Origin: Selenihalanaerobacter shriftii
Lineage (GTDB): Bacteria; Bacillota; Halanaerobiia; Halobacteroidales; Acetohalobiaceae
Direction of reading: 5' to 3'
Length of the DNA: 56,021 nucleotides
Assembly (NCBI RefSeq): GCF_900167185.1
Contig: NZ_FUWM01000021.1
Coordinates: 1 to 56,021 of the forward strand
Positions 42,600 through 51,173 of this stretch are shown one piece after another. The notes below the pieces were generated by a model, which saw nothing but the letters and a program-made list of their open reading frames with translations, ran no database searches and was not told the origin of the DNA. A program made the translations under genes and the position numbers. How positions within the stretch are numbered: the stretch's first letter is position 1; each line of letters starts with the position of its first letter.

Positions 42600-43478
42600 C
42601 TAACCCATAACCTTTTCTTTAAATCTAACTATGTCTACCAATTTCACTGATTCATATAAGGTAAAAGCCCCACCAACTATATAAGAATAAAGAAATTTTA
42701 AACTATGCGTTAAAACTGCAACAGATAAAGCTAATTCCCAATTCACCCCATATAATCCTAAAACAAAAGCCATGCTAGCTTCATAAGTACCAATTCCTCC
42801 AGGAGTAATATGAAATACTTGAGTCATAATTGTAAAACTATTAACAACTACTAAAGGAATTAAACCTAAATCTAAACCTAAAGTATTAGTTACTATCATA
42901 ATAGCACTTACCTCTAAAATCCAACTAGGGATTGTAATTAATACTGCCTTAACTAACTGCTTAAAACTTATTTCTTTGAATGCTTTCTGTAATTTCAATA
43001 AATAATTAAATAACTTATTCTGAATTTTAGAAATCAAACTCCAACGACTAAATATAAGTAATCCAATTAAAATACTTGTAATTAAAGCTAAAGGAAGAAT
43101 CAGTAATTTCCAATCAAAACTGATATAACTAATTGATAGTAGGCTAAATAAAATTACATTAATCATTAATGAAATTAAATCTATTACTCTACTATATACT
43201 ACTGTGGAAGTAGCCTCTGCAATTGTGTAACCCCTCTGATGTAAAAGATATATTTTACCCATCTCTCCCATTTTGGTAGGAGATACATGATTAACTAATA
43301 AGGAAACCATTTGCAAAGAGAATAAATCTTTTATATTTACCCTTTTCTCCTTAAACAGTTCTAACCAAGCTATTGACCTTAACCAAAAAGCCAAAGAATA
43401 TCCTATAGCAAAAATTAATAACAATTTAGGATTTAATATTAATAATCTACCTGCTTTAATTAACTCTTTTAAATCCAA
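42600..43478 (-). CDS. UPF0104/LPG-synthase-TM family membrane protein, flippase-like
   Basis: A 292-residue integral membrane protein of the family shared by AglD and the membrane domain of MprF. Seven or eight helices and family motifs are visible: FWLRSIAWLELF, VNHVSPTKMGEMGKIYLL, the AEATSTVVYSRVIDL loop and the late FHITPGGIGTYEASMAFVLG. Members are often linked to lipid or polyprenyl-sugar movement. The MprF synthase domain is absent. A Fur-like sequence lies just upstream (43537-43554), so the flippase-phosphodiesterase-transferase unit may be iron-regulated separately from fbpABC. No clear ribosome site precedes the ATG beyond GGTGAAG. Confidence 0.85.
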   Translation of the reverse strand: MDLKELIKAGRLLILNPKLLLIFAIGYSLAFWLRSIAWLELFKEKRVNIKDLFSLQMVSLLVNHVSPTKMGEMGKIYLLHQRGYTIAEATSTVVYSRVIDLISLMINVILFSLLSISYISFDWKLLILPLALITSILIGLLIFSRWSLISKIQNKLFNYLLKLQKAFKEISFKQLVKAVLITIPSWILEVSAIMIVTNTLGLDLGLIPLVVVNSFTIMTQVFHITPGGIGTYEASMAFVLGLYGVNWELALSVAVLTHSLKFLYSYIVGGAFTLYESVKLVDIVRFKEKVMG

Positions 43479-43536
43479 TTACTTCACCTATTTCTATAAA
43501 CTCTTTAAGATTAATCTCTCTAATTAGCTCCACCAA

Positions 43537-43554
43537 TAATAATTCTCATTATCA
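43537..43554 (-). promoter_or_regulatory. Fur-like box upstream of the flippase-like gene
   Basis: Minus-strand TTGATAATGAGAATTATT reads as a run of GATAAT-type hexamers (GATAAT GAGAAT TATTAT), the pattern recognised by Fur, about 60 bases before the start codon at 43478. Confidence 0.6.
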
Positions 43555-43582
43555 AGTATATTAAAAAAATATGCTATTTATT

Positions 43583-44299
43583 TTATGCAAAAAGATTTGC
43601 TACATATTCAGAATTTGGATTAGATACTATATCTTCAGTAGATCCTTGCTGAATAATCTTTCCATCTTTTAATACTATTATTTTATCAGCTATATTTATG
43701 GCATCATCTTTATCATGAGAAACAAAAATTGAAGTTATTCCAGTCTTCTTAATAATCTCTTTTAATTCTTTTCTAATCCTAGATTGTAAGTTTGCGTCAA
43801 GGTTACTAAAAGGTTCATCCATTAATATTAATGGTGGATCTATAGCTAAAGCTCGAGCTAGAGCTACTCTTTGCTGCTGCCCTCCACTAATTTGATAAGG
43901 ATATCTATCTCTTAATTCTTCTAAACCAGTTAATCTTAGTAACTCTTGTAATTTTTGTTCCTTATATCCCTGTTTCTTCTTCTTTACACCGAATAATATA
44001 TTCTCTTCTACGGTCATATGAGGGAATAAAGCATAATCCTGAAATAAAACACCTATACCTCTTTTTTCAGGATAAATAAAGGTATTATCATTAACTATTA
44101 CATCTTGACCAATCTTAATAATTCCTTTATGTGGTTCTTCAAGTCCAGCAATTAACCTTAAAACTGTACTTTTTCCACTTCCACTTTCCCCTAAAATACA
44201 GACTATATCACCTTTTTCTACACTCATGCTGAAGTTCCTTAAAACATATACCTTAGAATTTTTATATTTAAAATCTAAATTTTTAATTTGAATGAACAT
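43583..44299 (-). CDS. fbpC: Iron ABC transporter ATP-binding protein (FbpC-like, short)
   Basis: The ATPase of a ferric-iron importer. Walker A LGESGSGKST, Q-loop FQDYALF, signature SGGQQQR, Walker B LILMDEPFSNLD and the switch His in FVSHD are all present. At 238 residues it lacks the C-terminal regulatory domain of classical FbpC (about 350 residues). The start is ATG 44297-44299 behind AAGGAGGG, overlapping the permease gene by 17 bases; the longer frame from 44320 would include that ribosome site. It works with the permease and binding protein upstream. Confidence 0.9.
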   Translation of the reverse strand: MFIQIKNLDFKYKNSKVYVLRNFSMSVEKGDIVCILGESGSGKSTVLRLIAGLEEPHKGIIKIGQDVIVNDNTFIYPEKRGIGVLFQDYALFPHMTVEENILFGVKKKKQGYKEQKLQELLRLTGLEELRDRYPYQISGGQQQRVALARALAIDPPLILMDEPFSNLDANLQSRIRKELKEIIKKTGITSIFVSHDKDDAINIADKIIVLKDGKIIQQGSTEDIVSNPNSEYVANLFA

Positions 44300-45938
44300 C
44301 TTTACCCTCCTTGTCTCCAACTGTATGGATACGATATATAGCTACACCACAAACTAGAATTATAATTATAGATGATATAGCTGCTTCATGTATCATTTCA
44401 TTTCCTGCATATTCAAAAGCCTTACTAGATAATGTATCAAAGTTAAATGGTCTTAAAATTAACGTAAGAGGTAATTCCTTTAATACTTCAATAAGCACAA
44501 GTAGAAATCCACTCATAACTGCAGGTTTAATCATAGGTAAATCAACCTTAAAGAAAGTCTCTGTTATTCCAACACCAAGAGTACGTGATGCTTCGAAGAA
44601 ATTATTACCTACTCTATCAAAACCTGATTCTACAGAATTATAACCAATACCTAGAAATCTTATTATATAAGCAAAAATAAGCATTATTATACTTGATTTT
44701 AAGGCTAATTCATTTGGACCAAAGTTCAACAACTTATATATAGCTTCTATTCTATTATCTAAAGCTATAAAGAATAATAAGATTCCAATGGCTATAACAG
44801 CTCCTGGAATTGAATAACCAAGAATTGCAATCTTTGAATATATTTTAGAAAGTATATTATCACTAATTCTTACAGTATTAGCAATAATTATCGCTATAAC
44901 AATAATAAGTGTAGAAGCAATTAAGGCAACAAATATAGAATTAATAGCGAAAAGTAAGAATTCTATATCTAATACATCGGTATAACTTAGCCAACTCCAA
45001 TGGAGTAATTGTAATGTAGGAATTAAAAACCCAACACTAAAAATTGAAAAACAAAAACCTGAAGTCATATAAGCTTTTATTCCTGATAACTTTTTTCTAG
45101 AAATAGGTTTTATATTCGTAGTACTATAGCTAAACCGTTTACCACCTCTAGAAAACTTTTCTAACAACAACAAACCAAAAACTAAGGCCATCAATAAAGC
45201 AGATAACCTAATTGCAGAATTTGAATCTCCCATTGCAAACCATGTCTTAAAGATTGCTGTACTAAAAGTTGGAATTCCAAAGTATTTTACAACTCCATAA
45301 TCATTTAAAGTTTCTAAAATTACTAAACTACTTCCAGCAACAATAGCGCCTCTAGAGATTGGTAAAATAACATGCCAAAATGTTTCAAAAGAGCTTCTCC
45401 CTAAAGTCGTTGCTGCTTCTACCAAAGAAGCAGACTGTTTTGATAAAAATGATCTTGTTATAATATAAACATAAGGAAATAAGAAGATTGTATAAATGAA
45501 TATTGCACCTGACATTGACATTATATCAAAGTACTCCAGATTTATAGCTATACCAAATCTTCTTAAAGATGTCTGAATAACACCTGTATAACTTAATAAC
45601 CCATTATATGTATAGGCTCCAATATATGGAGGTATAGCTAAAGGTAAAACTAATGCCCATTTAAAGAAATTACGAAAAGGAAACTCAAACTGAGTAACAA
45701 ACCAAGCTGGGATTAAACCTATTAAAATAGAAAAAATACCTGTAAAGAATATAAGAATAGTTGAGTTTACTATATAATCCTTTAAAAGATATTTTTGTAT
45801 ATGTTCCCAATTATCTGTTACTGGATTGAATATATTCAATAAAATATTAATGTTTGGAACTAAGACAAGAAGAATAGCGATAAAACTTAAAATAGACCAT
45901 ATATTAAATAAAGACTTGAAATTTCTTATTTTCCACAA
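44283..45938 (-). CDS. fbpB: Iron ABC transporter permease (FbpB-like, duplicated)
   Basis: A 551-residue permease formed of two fused membrane halves, typical of FbpB/SfuB ferric-iron systems. Each half has an EAA loop for docking the ATPase: EAATTLGRSSFETFWHVILP (about 175-194) and EASRTLGVGITETFFKVDLP (about 456-475). About twelve membrane helices are visible. The start is TTG (45936-45938) behind AGGTAGGTGA. A palindromic hairpin separates it from fbpA, so it is probably made in smaller amount than the binding protein. Confidence 0.92.
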   Translation of the reverse strand: MWKIRNFKSLFNIWSILSFIAILLVLVPNINILLNIFNPVTDNWEHIQKYLLKDYIVNSTILIFFTGIFSILIGLIPAWFVTQFEFPFRNFFKWALVLPLAIPPYIGAYTYNGLLSYTGVIQTSLRRFGIAINLEYFDIMSMSGAIFIYTIFLFPYVYIITRSFLSKQSASLVEAATTLGRSSFETFWHVILPISRGAIVAGSSLVILETLNDYGVVKYFGIPTFSTAIFKTWFAMGDSNSAIRLSALLMALVFGLLLLEKFSRGGKRFSYSTTNIKPISRKKLSGIKAYMTSGFCFSIFSVGFLIPTLQLLHWSWLSYTDVLDIEFLLFAINSIFVALIASTLIIVIAIIIANTVRISDNILSKIYSKIAILGYSIPGAVIAIGILLFFIALDNRIEAIYKLLNFGPNELALKSSIIMLIFAYIIRFLGIGYNSVESGFDRVGNNFFEASRTLGVGITETFFKVDLPMIKPAVMSGFLLVLIEVLKELPLTLILRPFNFDTLSSKAFEYAGNEMIHEAAISSIIIILVCGVAIYRIHTVGDKEGKDVHSN

Positions 45939-45962
45939 TTATAATCACCTACCTTTGATAAG

Positions 45963-45988
45963 AAAGCAGTCAAATATTTGACTGCTTT
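45963..45988 (-). terminator. Intercistronic hairpin between fbpA and fbpB
   Basis: AAAGCAGTCAAATATTTGACTGCTTT is a perfect 26-base palindrome followed by CTTATC, a weak U tract. It likely attenuates or protects the transcript so that binding protein exceeds permease. Confidence 0.75.
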
Positions 45989-46018
45989 TATCTCTTATAA
46001 AACTTAATTAGATCTTAA

Positions 46019-47062
46019 TTATTGCCATCCTACTTCATTAAAGATTTCAACAGCTTTTTGATTATATTCTCCTAATTTAGTTAGGTTAATATCTTGAGTT
46101 TCAAATCCCCCCCATGATTTTAGTAAAGGAGAAAGCTCTACATTTGGATTTACAGGGTACTCATAATTAGCACTAGCAAAGATTTTTTGTGCTTTTTCTT
46201 TTGATAAGAATTCCATCAACTTAATAGCATTCTTTCTATTCTTAGCATATTTAGTCAAGCCAATTCCACTTACATTAATATGTGTTTTTTCTGGAAAGAA
46301 AACTCCTAATTGTTTGGCTAACTTTACTTCTTCAGGATTTGCTGAATTCAACATTCTGCCAAGGTAATAAGTATTCATAATTGTTAAGTCACCAACACCT
46401 GCAGCTACTGCTGTAGCCTGAGCTGTATCATTCCCCTTAGGTCTTCTTGCCATATTATTTACAATTCCTGCTGCCCATTTTTTCGCAAACTTTTCTCCTT
46501 CTAAAGCAATAAATGAGGCTAATAGAGATTGATTATAGATATTTAATGAAGTTCTCGCTAATATTCTGCCTCTCCATCTATCATCTGTTAAATCTGTATA
46601 TGTAGACAATACCGTTCGATCTACCCTATCCTTAGCATAAACTATAATTCTAGCACGAACAGTTAGTCCAAACCACTGATTACCTTTATCTCTTAAATTA
46701 GCTGGTATATTATTAAATAAAACATCACTCTTAACAGGTTGTAATAATTCTTTTGTTTTAGCCCGATATAATCTACCAGCATCAGAAGTAATTAATAAAT
46801 CAGCTGATGTAGCTTGGCCCTCTCTCTCTATTCTTTCAATCAATGTATCAGCACGGCCTTTTAGCACATTTACCTTAATTCCTGTTTCTTCTTCGAATTG
46901 TTGATATAAATCCTCATCAGCTTCATAATGTCTACTAGTATAAATATTAACCACACCTTTATCTGGTCCAAAGAAAGCATCAAGAAAACCAGCAGATGCT
47001 GTAGATACAGTTGCGATACTTAAAATCAAAGCTAAAGATAATATAAATAATGATCTTTTCAT
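46019..47062 (-). CDS. fbpA: Ferric-iron-binding protein of an ABC transporter (FbpA/FutA type)
   Basis: Extracytoplasmic binding protein, 347 residues, signal peptide 1-24 (cleavage after ASA). It follows the FbpA/FutA fold: VNIYTSRHYEADEDLYQQFE at the start, ADLLITSDAGRLYRA, and MNTYYLGRML containing the paired tyrosines that bind ferric iron. The signal lacks a lipobox cysteine, which is unusual for a Gram-positive type binding protein and would suit a diderm envelope; Halanaerobiales have an outer membrane. ATG follows AAAGGAG. A Fur-controlled promoter lies 100 bases upstream. Confidence 0.93.
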   Translation of the reverse strand: MKRSLFILSLALILSIATVSTASAGFLDAFFGPDKGVVNIYTSRHYEADEDLYQQFEEETGIKVNVLKGRADTLIERIEREGQATSADLLITSDAGRLYRAKTKELLQPVKSDVLFNNIPANLRDKGNQWFGLTVRARIIVYAKDRVDRTVLSTYTDLTDDRWRGRILARTSLNIYNQSLLASFIALEGEKFAKKWAAGIVNNMARRPKGNDTAQATAVAAGVGDLTIMNTYYLGRMLNSANPEEVKLAKQLGVFFPEKTHINVSGIGLTKYAKNRKNAIKLMEFLSKEKAQKIFASANYEYPVNPNVELSPLLKSWGGFETQDINLTKLGEYNQKAVEIFNEVGWQ

Positions 47063-47148
47063 TTCAATAATAATCTCCTTTCAATTTTGATTTTAAAATC
47101 AATAGCATATAAAACTATAATTATGTAGTGCTTATAACCAATTTAAAA

Positions 47149-47205
47149 TGATAATCATTATCATAAGCTATAATTAATTATAATGAAAACAATTATCAAT
47201 GTCAA
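47149..47205 (-). promoter_or_regulatory. Fur-controlled promoter of fbpABC
   Basis: Minus-strand TTGACA (47200-47205), 17 bases, TATAAT (47177-47182), both perfect. A perfect Fur palindrome TGATAATGATTATCA occupies 47149-47163 just downstream of the start, and the spacer itself holds a second, half-matching site (TGATAATTGTTTTCA). Confidence 0.92.
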
Positions 47206-47253
47206 GGAAATTTTAAATTATTAATTTTAGAGAATAAATGTTATGCCTTAAAT

Positions 47254-48735
47254 TTAATAATTTTGAATATAATTATAGATTTTCGCATTACCTTTATAAA
47301 GAATAATTTGATTATATACTGGATATAACAACATTTTCCCTTCCCATTGTTTGATAGGTTTTAAATATTTATTTAAATCATTTTCTTGCTTAATTAAGCT
47401 ATTATATACTGCGTTAGTCATTAAAATATTATCTGGCTTATTAGGTAATGATAGCACACTAGTATAAAAGTCTGACACCTTCCTGACTCGCTTAATTATT
47501 AACTCTGGATAGTAATAATCAATTACTCGTTCCTCTTCAAAAGTATAGATTACAGTTTTAGTAGAATTAAAATTATTACCTAAATAATGACTTAATTTTA
47601 CTACTGGAGGATAAGTATCATTATAAGTTCCTACTAGTGATACAGAAGTTATAATTAATACTAAAATTAAGACTCCGTAGCTTAAATAAGAGATCCTATT
47701 CTTGAAATAAGCTAAAATTTTATCTAAGCCTACTATTACTAAAATCAAAAATAAGGGTACTAGAGTAATTATATGCCTAGGCTTAGCTACATTTTGTCCA
47801 AAAACTACCCAAAGAAAATAAGGTCCAAACCAACTAAATAAAAATAATTTCTCTTTATTAGTCAATTCAACTTTGAAAATAAAGCTTATTATTCCTACCA
47901 AAATAAATCCAGATAATATTAATCTAGATATTGAATCTCCAGCCTGATAAAAACCTAATCCAGCTACTAAAATATTATTATAGATTAGCTTTATTAACCT
48001 TAAACCTAAAGAATTATCAGTAACTAATGTTCCTCCCCAATCATTGAAGTGACCTAAAGTAAAATCTATTGCGATTTTAAGAAAATTCAATAATCCTCCA
48101 GCTCTAATAACTTGCCAACTTAACCAAATAGAAATCGAGCTTATAAAACTTAATAAAGTTAAAAATATAACTTTTAACTTTTTCTTTTCCCTATACCACA
48201 AAATTAAACTAATCAGTAATAATATAAAATAAGGAAAATAGGAAATCCTGACTCCTAAACCAAATCCTAAAACAGCTGCACTACTTAACAAATACCATTT
48301 TTTATACTTAGTTTCTTGCCAACTTAAGTAAGTTAGATATAAAAAGAATAAAATAAATAAAGTGCCCATCATATCCGACATAATTTTAGCACTTAAAATT
48401 AAGTGTAAAGAACTAAAAGTCAAATAAATCCCTGCCAATAAAGCAACCCTTTTATTAAATATCCTCTTAACCAATAAGTAAAAGGGAATTATTGATAAGC
48501 CACCACAAATAGCACTTAATAAGGCTAATGACAACTCTTCATTTCCTACCCAGTGATTAATAAACTTACCTAACCAAATATAAATAGGATAACCAGGAAA
48601 ATGTGGTTGCATTAATGATAAATCATAATACTTGATTCCTAAAATGAAATCTATAGCATCCCATCCATGAGGATAAGGACTCATAAAAAATAATCTAATA
48701 CCAATTGCAATAATCATTAAAACTAAAATATAAAT
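47254..48735 (-). CDS. GT-C fold membrane glycosyltransferase (ArnT/PMT-like)
   Basis: A polytopic membrane protein of about 490 residues with roughly eleven helices. The first outer loop has PHGWDAIDFILGIKYYD, with an acidic pair where GT-C enzymes bind the lipid-linked sugar, and HFPGYPIYIWLGK follows, as in ArnT/PMT-like transferases. It should use a polyprenyl-phosphate sugar to modify a lipid, glycan or protein outside the membrane. The best ribosome site (AGGAGG, 48744-48749) fits an ATT start at 48733-48735, which completes the first helix; the first ATG is at 48715-48717. It has its own Fur-type promoter. Confidence 0.82.
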   Translation of the reverse strand: MYILVLMIIAIGIRLFFMSPYPHGWDAIDFILGIKYYDLSLMQPHFPGYPIYIWLGKFINHWVGNEELSLALLSAICGGLSIIPFYLLVKRIFNKRVALLAGIYLTFSSLHLILSAKIMSDMMGTLFILFFLYLTYLSWQETKYKKWYLLSSAAVLGFGLGVRISYFPYFILLLISLILWYREKKKLKVIFLTLLSFISSISIWLSWQVIRAGGLLNFLKIAIDFTLGHFNDWGGTLVTDNSLGLRLIKLIYNNILVAGLGFYQAGDSISRLILSGFILVGIISFIFKVELTNKEKLFLFSWFGPYFLWVVFGQNVAKPRHIITLVPLFLILVIVGLDKILAYFKNRISYLSYGVLILVLIITSVSLVGTYNDTYPPVVKLSHYLGNNFNSTKTVIYTFEEERVIDYYYPELIIKRVRKVSDFYTSVLSLPNKPDNILMTNAVYNSLIKQENDLNKYLKPIKQWEGKMLLYPVYNQIILYKGNAKIYNYIQNY

Positions 48736-48813
48736 TACGATCTCCTCCTACTTGTTAACTAGCAACAATTTAAATATAAATTTTACATTTTATGTAGTTT
48801 TCTTTAAGGGATA

Positions 48814-48875
48814 TTGATAATCATTTTCAACATTATATTCAATGTAATTGTAATAAAAATCATTCTCAATGTCAA
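48814..48875 (-). promoter_or_regulatory. Fur-controlled promoter of the GT-C gene
   Basis: Minus-strand TTGACA (48870-48875), 17 bases, TACAAT (48847-48852). A Fur-like sequence (TGAGAATGATTTTTA) lies in the spacer and a near-perfect box TGAAAATGATTATCA near 48815-48829. The layout closely copies that of the fbpA promoter. Confidence 0.85.
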
Positions 48876-48900
48876 GGTTGAATTTTTACTATATAAAATA

Positions 48901-48943
48901 AAAAAAATCTAGCTTATTGTAAGAATTCTTACAATAAGCTAGA
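48901..48943 (-). terminator. Terminator after hflC (palindrome)
   Basis: TCTAGCTTATTGTAAGAATT and its exact complement form an 18-bp perfect stem, followed by seven T residues on the minus strand. The same kind of hairpin follows tRNA-Leu(GAG) at 53943-53977. Confidence 0.88.
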
Positions 48944-48966
48944 AATGATTGGTGCCGGAAGTGAAG
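48944..48966 (-). repeat. tRNA-Leu 3'-end remnant next to the hflC terminator
   Basis: GAAATGATTGGTGCCGGAAGTG, with the terminator arm beside it, matches the bases at and beyond the 3' end of tRNA-Leu(GAG) (53977-53999) except one. It includes the CCA, discriminator and part of the acceptor arm. The rest of a tRNA is absent, so it is a fragment. Confidence 0.75.
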
Positions 48967-49006
48967 CATGCACCGCTAACATATTAATTAAAATCAACTT
49001 TTATCT

Positions 49007-49882
49007 TTAATCTAGACTTTTTTCATCTAAATTAATATTATTAAAATACTTTAAAAAATCACTTCCCGGATCTAACACAAGAGTAGTTTTATTATTTAAA
49101 GTCTTCTTATAAGTTTCTAATGTTTTTATAAATTGATAGAATTCTGGATCTTTATTATAAGTTTCAGCATAAATCTGTAATGCCTGGGCATCCCCTTGAC
49201 CACGAATTTGGCGAGCTTTCTTTTTAGCCTCCGCTAGAATAATTGTTTTATCCTTCTCAGCTTCCGCTCGAATTTGTTTAGCTTCCTGCTCTCCTTCGGC
49301 TCGGTATTTATTAGCTTCTTCTTTACGTTGAGCATTCATCCGCGAATAAACAGACTGAGCATTAGCCTTCGGTAAATCAGCCCTTTTAATTCGAACATCA
49401 ATCACCTTGATTCCTAAGCTCTTACTATCTTGATCACTCTTTTCAGTAACCTTTTCCATTATTTGCTTTCTAATAGGAGATATTATCTCATCTAGAGTAT
49501 ACTTACCTAGTTCAGCTCTTAATTCTGAATAAACAATATCATCTAATTGAGATTGAGCAGCCTTCATAGTTCCTACACTTTGATAAAAAAGAAGTGGATC
49601 TTCAATTTTCCATTGTGCATAATTATCAACCTCTAGATTCTTTTCATCAGCGGTATAGAGAACCTTTGGATTAGAATCATATTCCAGAATTTGATCTTCA
49701 AAATATCTAACCCTCTGTAATATTGGAATCTTAAATTTAAGTCCTGGGGTAGTAATCGATCTTACCGGATCTCCAAACTGAAGAACTACTACCTGATCAG
49801 TTTCATCAACAATGAAAAGAGCAGTATTGGCAACAATTCCAATTACAATTAATATGATAATGGCTATACTTAATTTCTTCAC
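49007..49882 (-). CDS. hflC: HflC, SPFH-domain membrane protein
   Basis: Partner of HflK in a large membrane complex that modulates the FtsH protease. The 291 residues have an N-terminal membrane anchor (about 3-23), an SPFH domain (about 25-190, VVLQFGDPVRSITTPGLKFKIP) and a long Ala/Glu/Lys-rich coiled coil (about 180-245, EEANKYRAEGEQEAKQIRAE). The start is GTG (49880-49882), overlapping the hflK TAG stop by one base (TAGTG), so the pair is coupled. A hairpin terminator follows. Confidence 0.93.
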   Translation of the reverse strand: MKKLSIAIIILIVIGIVANTALFIVDETDQVVVLQFGDPVRSITTPGLKFKIPILQRVRYFEDQILEYDSNPKVLYTADEKNLEVDNYAQWKIEDPLLFYQSVGTMKAAQSQLDDIVYSELRAELGKYTLDEIISPIRKQIMEKVTEKSDQDSKSLGIKVIDVRIKRADLPKANAQSVYSRMNAQRKEEANKYRAEGEQEAKQIRAEAEKDKTIILAEAKKKARQIRGQGDAQALQIYAETYNKDPEFYQFIKTLETYKKTLNNKTTLVLDPGSDFLKYFNNINLDEKSLD

Positions 49883-50955
49883 TATCTAACCCCCTCCTCT
49901 TGCACTTTATCTAAATTAAGCATCTTAAGAACTCCCTGCGAATTGTTACCTACAATGATCTTATTTAATTCAGGTAGAATATCTTCCATAGTTTCTAAAT
50001 AAAGCCGAGTTCTAGTTACATCTTTACCAGCTTTATACTTCTCTAATAATTTATTAAAACGAGCAACATTACCTTCAGCTTCAGCAATACGTTTTGCTTT
50101 ATATCCTTCAGCTTCCTTTACAATTTTAGAGGCTTCTCCTTTGGCCGTAGGAATAATCTGACTTCTATGAGCCTGAGCCTGATTCACCTTTGTATGTTTA
50201 TCCTCTTTAGCACTGGCTACATCGCGATAAGCATCCTCAACTGGTTCAGGCACTGACACGTCCTGAAAAAGAAAGTTATTTATATAAATCCCAGCATGAT
50301 AATCATCTAATGTTTTTTGAATTAATTCCTTAGCTTCCAATTGAATCTGCGTCTTCTTTCCAGTTAAGACAGCCTGGATGTTATTTTGTCCCACTACCTG
50401 ACGTAATGCAGCTTCAGAGGCATCTCTAACTGTGTCATCTGGATTTTTAATCCAGAACAAATATTGAATAGGATCTTTGATCTTATATTTAATTACAGCA
50501 TTAGCAGAAACAATAGCTAAATCTCCAGTTAACATTAATGCTTCCTTTTTCTTTTTAGAATATCGGGCAGGAGGTCCCGGATCAATTGTTCTAAAGCCTA
50601 ATTCAATTCTTTTTACTCGTGTTACCTGTGGAGTATATACTTTTTCTATGGGATATGGTAAATGGTAATGTAATCCAGATTCAGCCTGACGTATATATTT
50701 TCCAAACCTTGTTACAACCCCCACTTCTTTAGGACCTACTTTATATATTCCAGTAGATGAATATATAAGCAATAGCACTAATAATATAATGCCAACAGGT
50801 AACTTATCTAAAACCTTAAATAAATTTATTTCAGATTTTTTACCAGAATTACTGGAATTATCTGATCCTCCATCATCATTGATATTAATAATTTTTTCTT
50901 CATCTTCTCCATCTTTATCAGTAAATAAAACTAATAGATCATCAAAAAAACTCAT
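49882..50955 (-). CDS. hflK: HflK, SPFH-domain membrane protein
   Basis: The larger subunit of the HflKC complex, 357 residues. An acidic, Ser/Asn-rich cytoplasmic tail (about 1-50) precedes the membrane helix (about 54-70). The SPFH domain starts KVGPKEVGVVTRFGKYIRQA and includes HYHLPYPIEKVYTPQV. The C-terminal coiled coil has the ASKIVKEAEGYKAKRIAEAEGNV pattern. ATG follows AGGAGTGG. It is first in the two-gene operon. Confidence 0.93.
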   Translation of the reverse strand: MSFFDDLLVLFTDKDGEDEEKIININDDGGSDNSSNSGKKSEINLFKVLDKLPVGIILLVLLLIYSSTGIYKVGPKEVGVVTRFGKYIRQAESGLHYHLPYPIEKVYTPQVTRVKRIELGFRTIDPGPPARYSKKKKEALMLTGDLAIVSANAVIKYKIKDPIQYLFWIKNPDDTVRDASEAALRQVVGQNNIQAVLTGKKTQIQLEAKELIQKTLDDYHAGIYINNFLFQDVSVPEPVEDAYRDVASAKEDKHTKVNQAQAHRSQIIPTAKGEASKIVKEAEGYKAKRIAEAEGNVARFNKLLEKYKAGKDVTRTRLYLETMEDILPELNKIIVGNNSQGVLKMLNLDKVQEEGVR

Positions 50956-51065
50956 TCGACCACTCCTTTTTATTTTAAGTGACTATAAGTCTATTCTTAA
51001 AATCAATTTAGCATTTACTCCTTTCCTGTAAACTAGTAATTTTATTTATACTATTATACAGTACT

Positions 51066-51093
51066 ACTATAAAAGATTCTGATTTCCTGTCAA
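51066..51093 (-). promoter_or_regulatory. Promoter of hflKC
   Basis: TTGACA (51088-51093), 16 bases, TATAGT (51066-51071) on the minus strand, about 110 bases before hflK. Confidence 0.7.
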
Positions 51094-51173
51094 AATAAGA
51101 AAAAACAATATACATTATCTAGTTAATAATAGTAATTAAAAAGGATTATAATAAATTTAATACAATATAAGAT

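Noticed and set aside
48944-49000. A complete tRNA gene next to the hflC terminator
   Set aside because: Only the 3' acceptor end matches; no anticodon arm or 5' half can be drawn.
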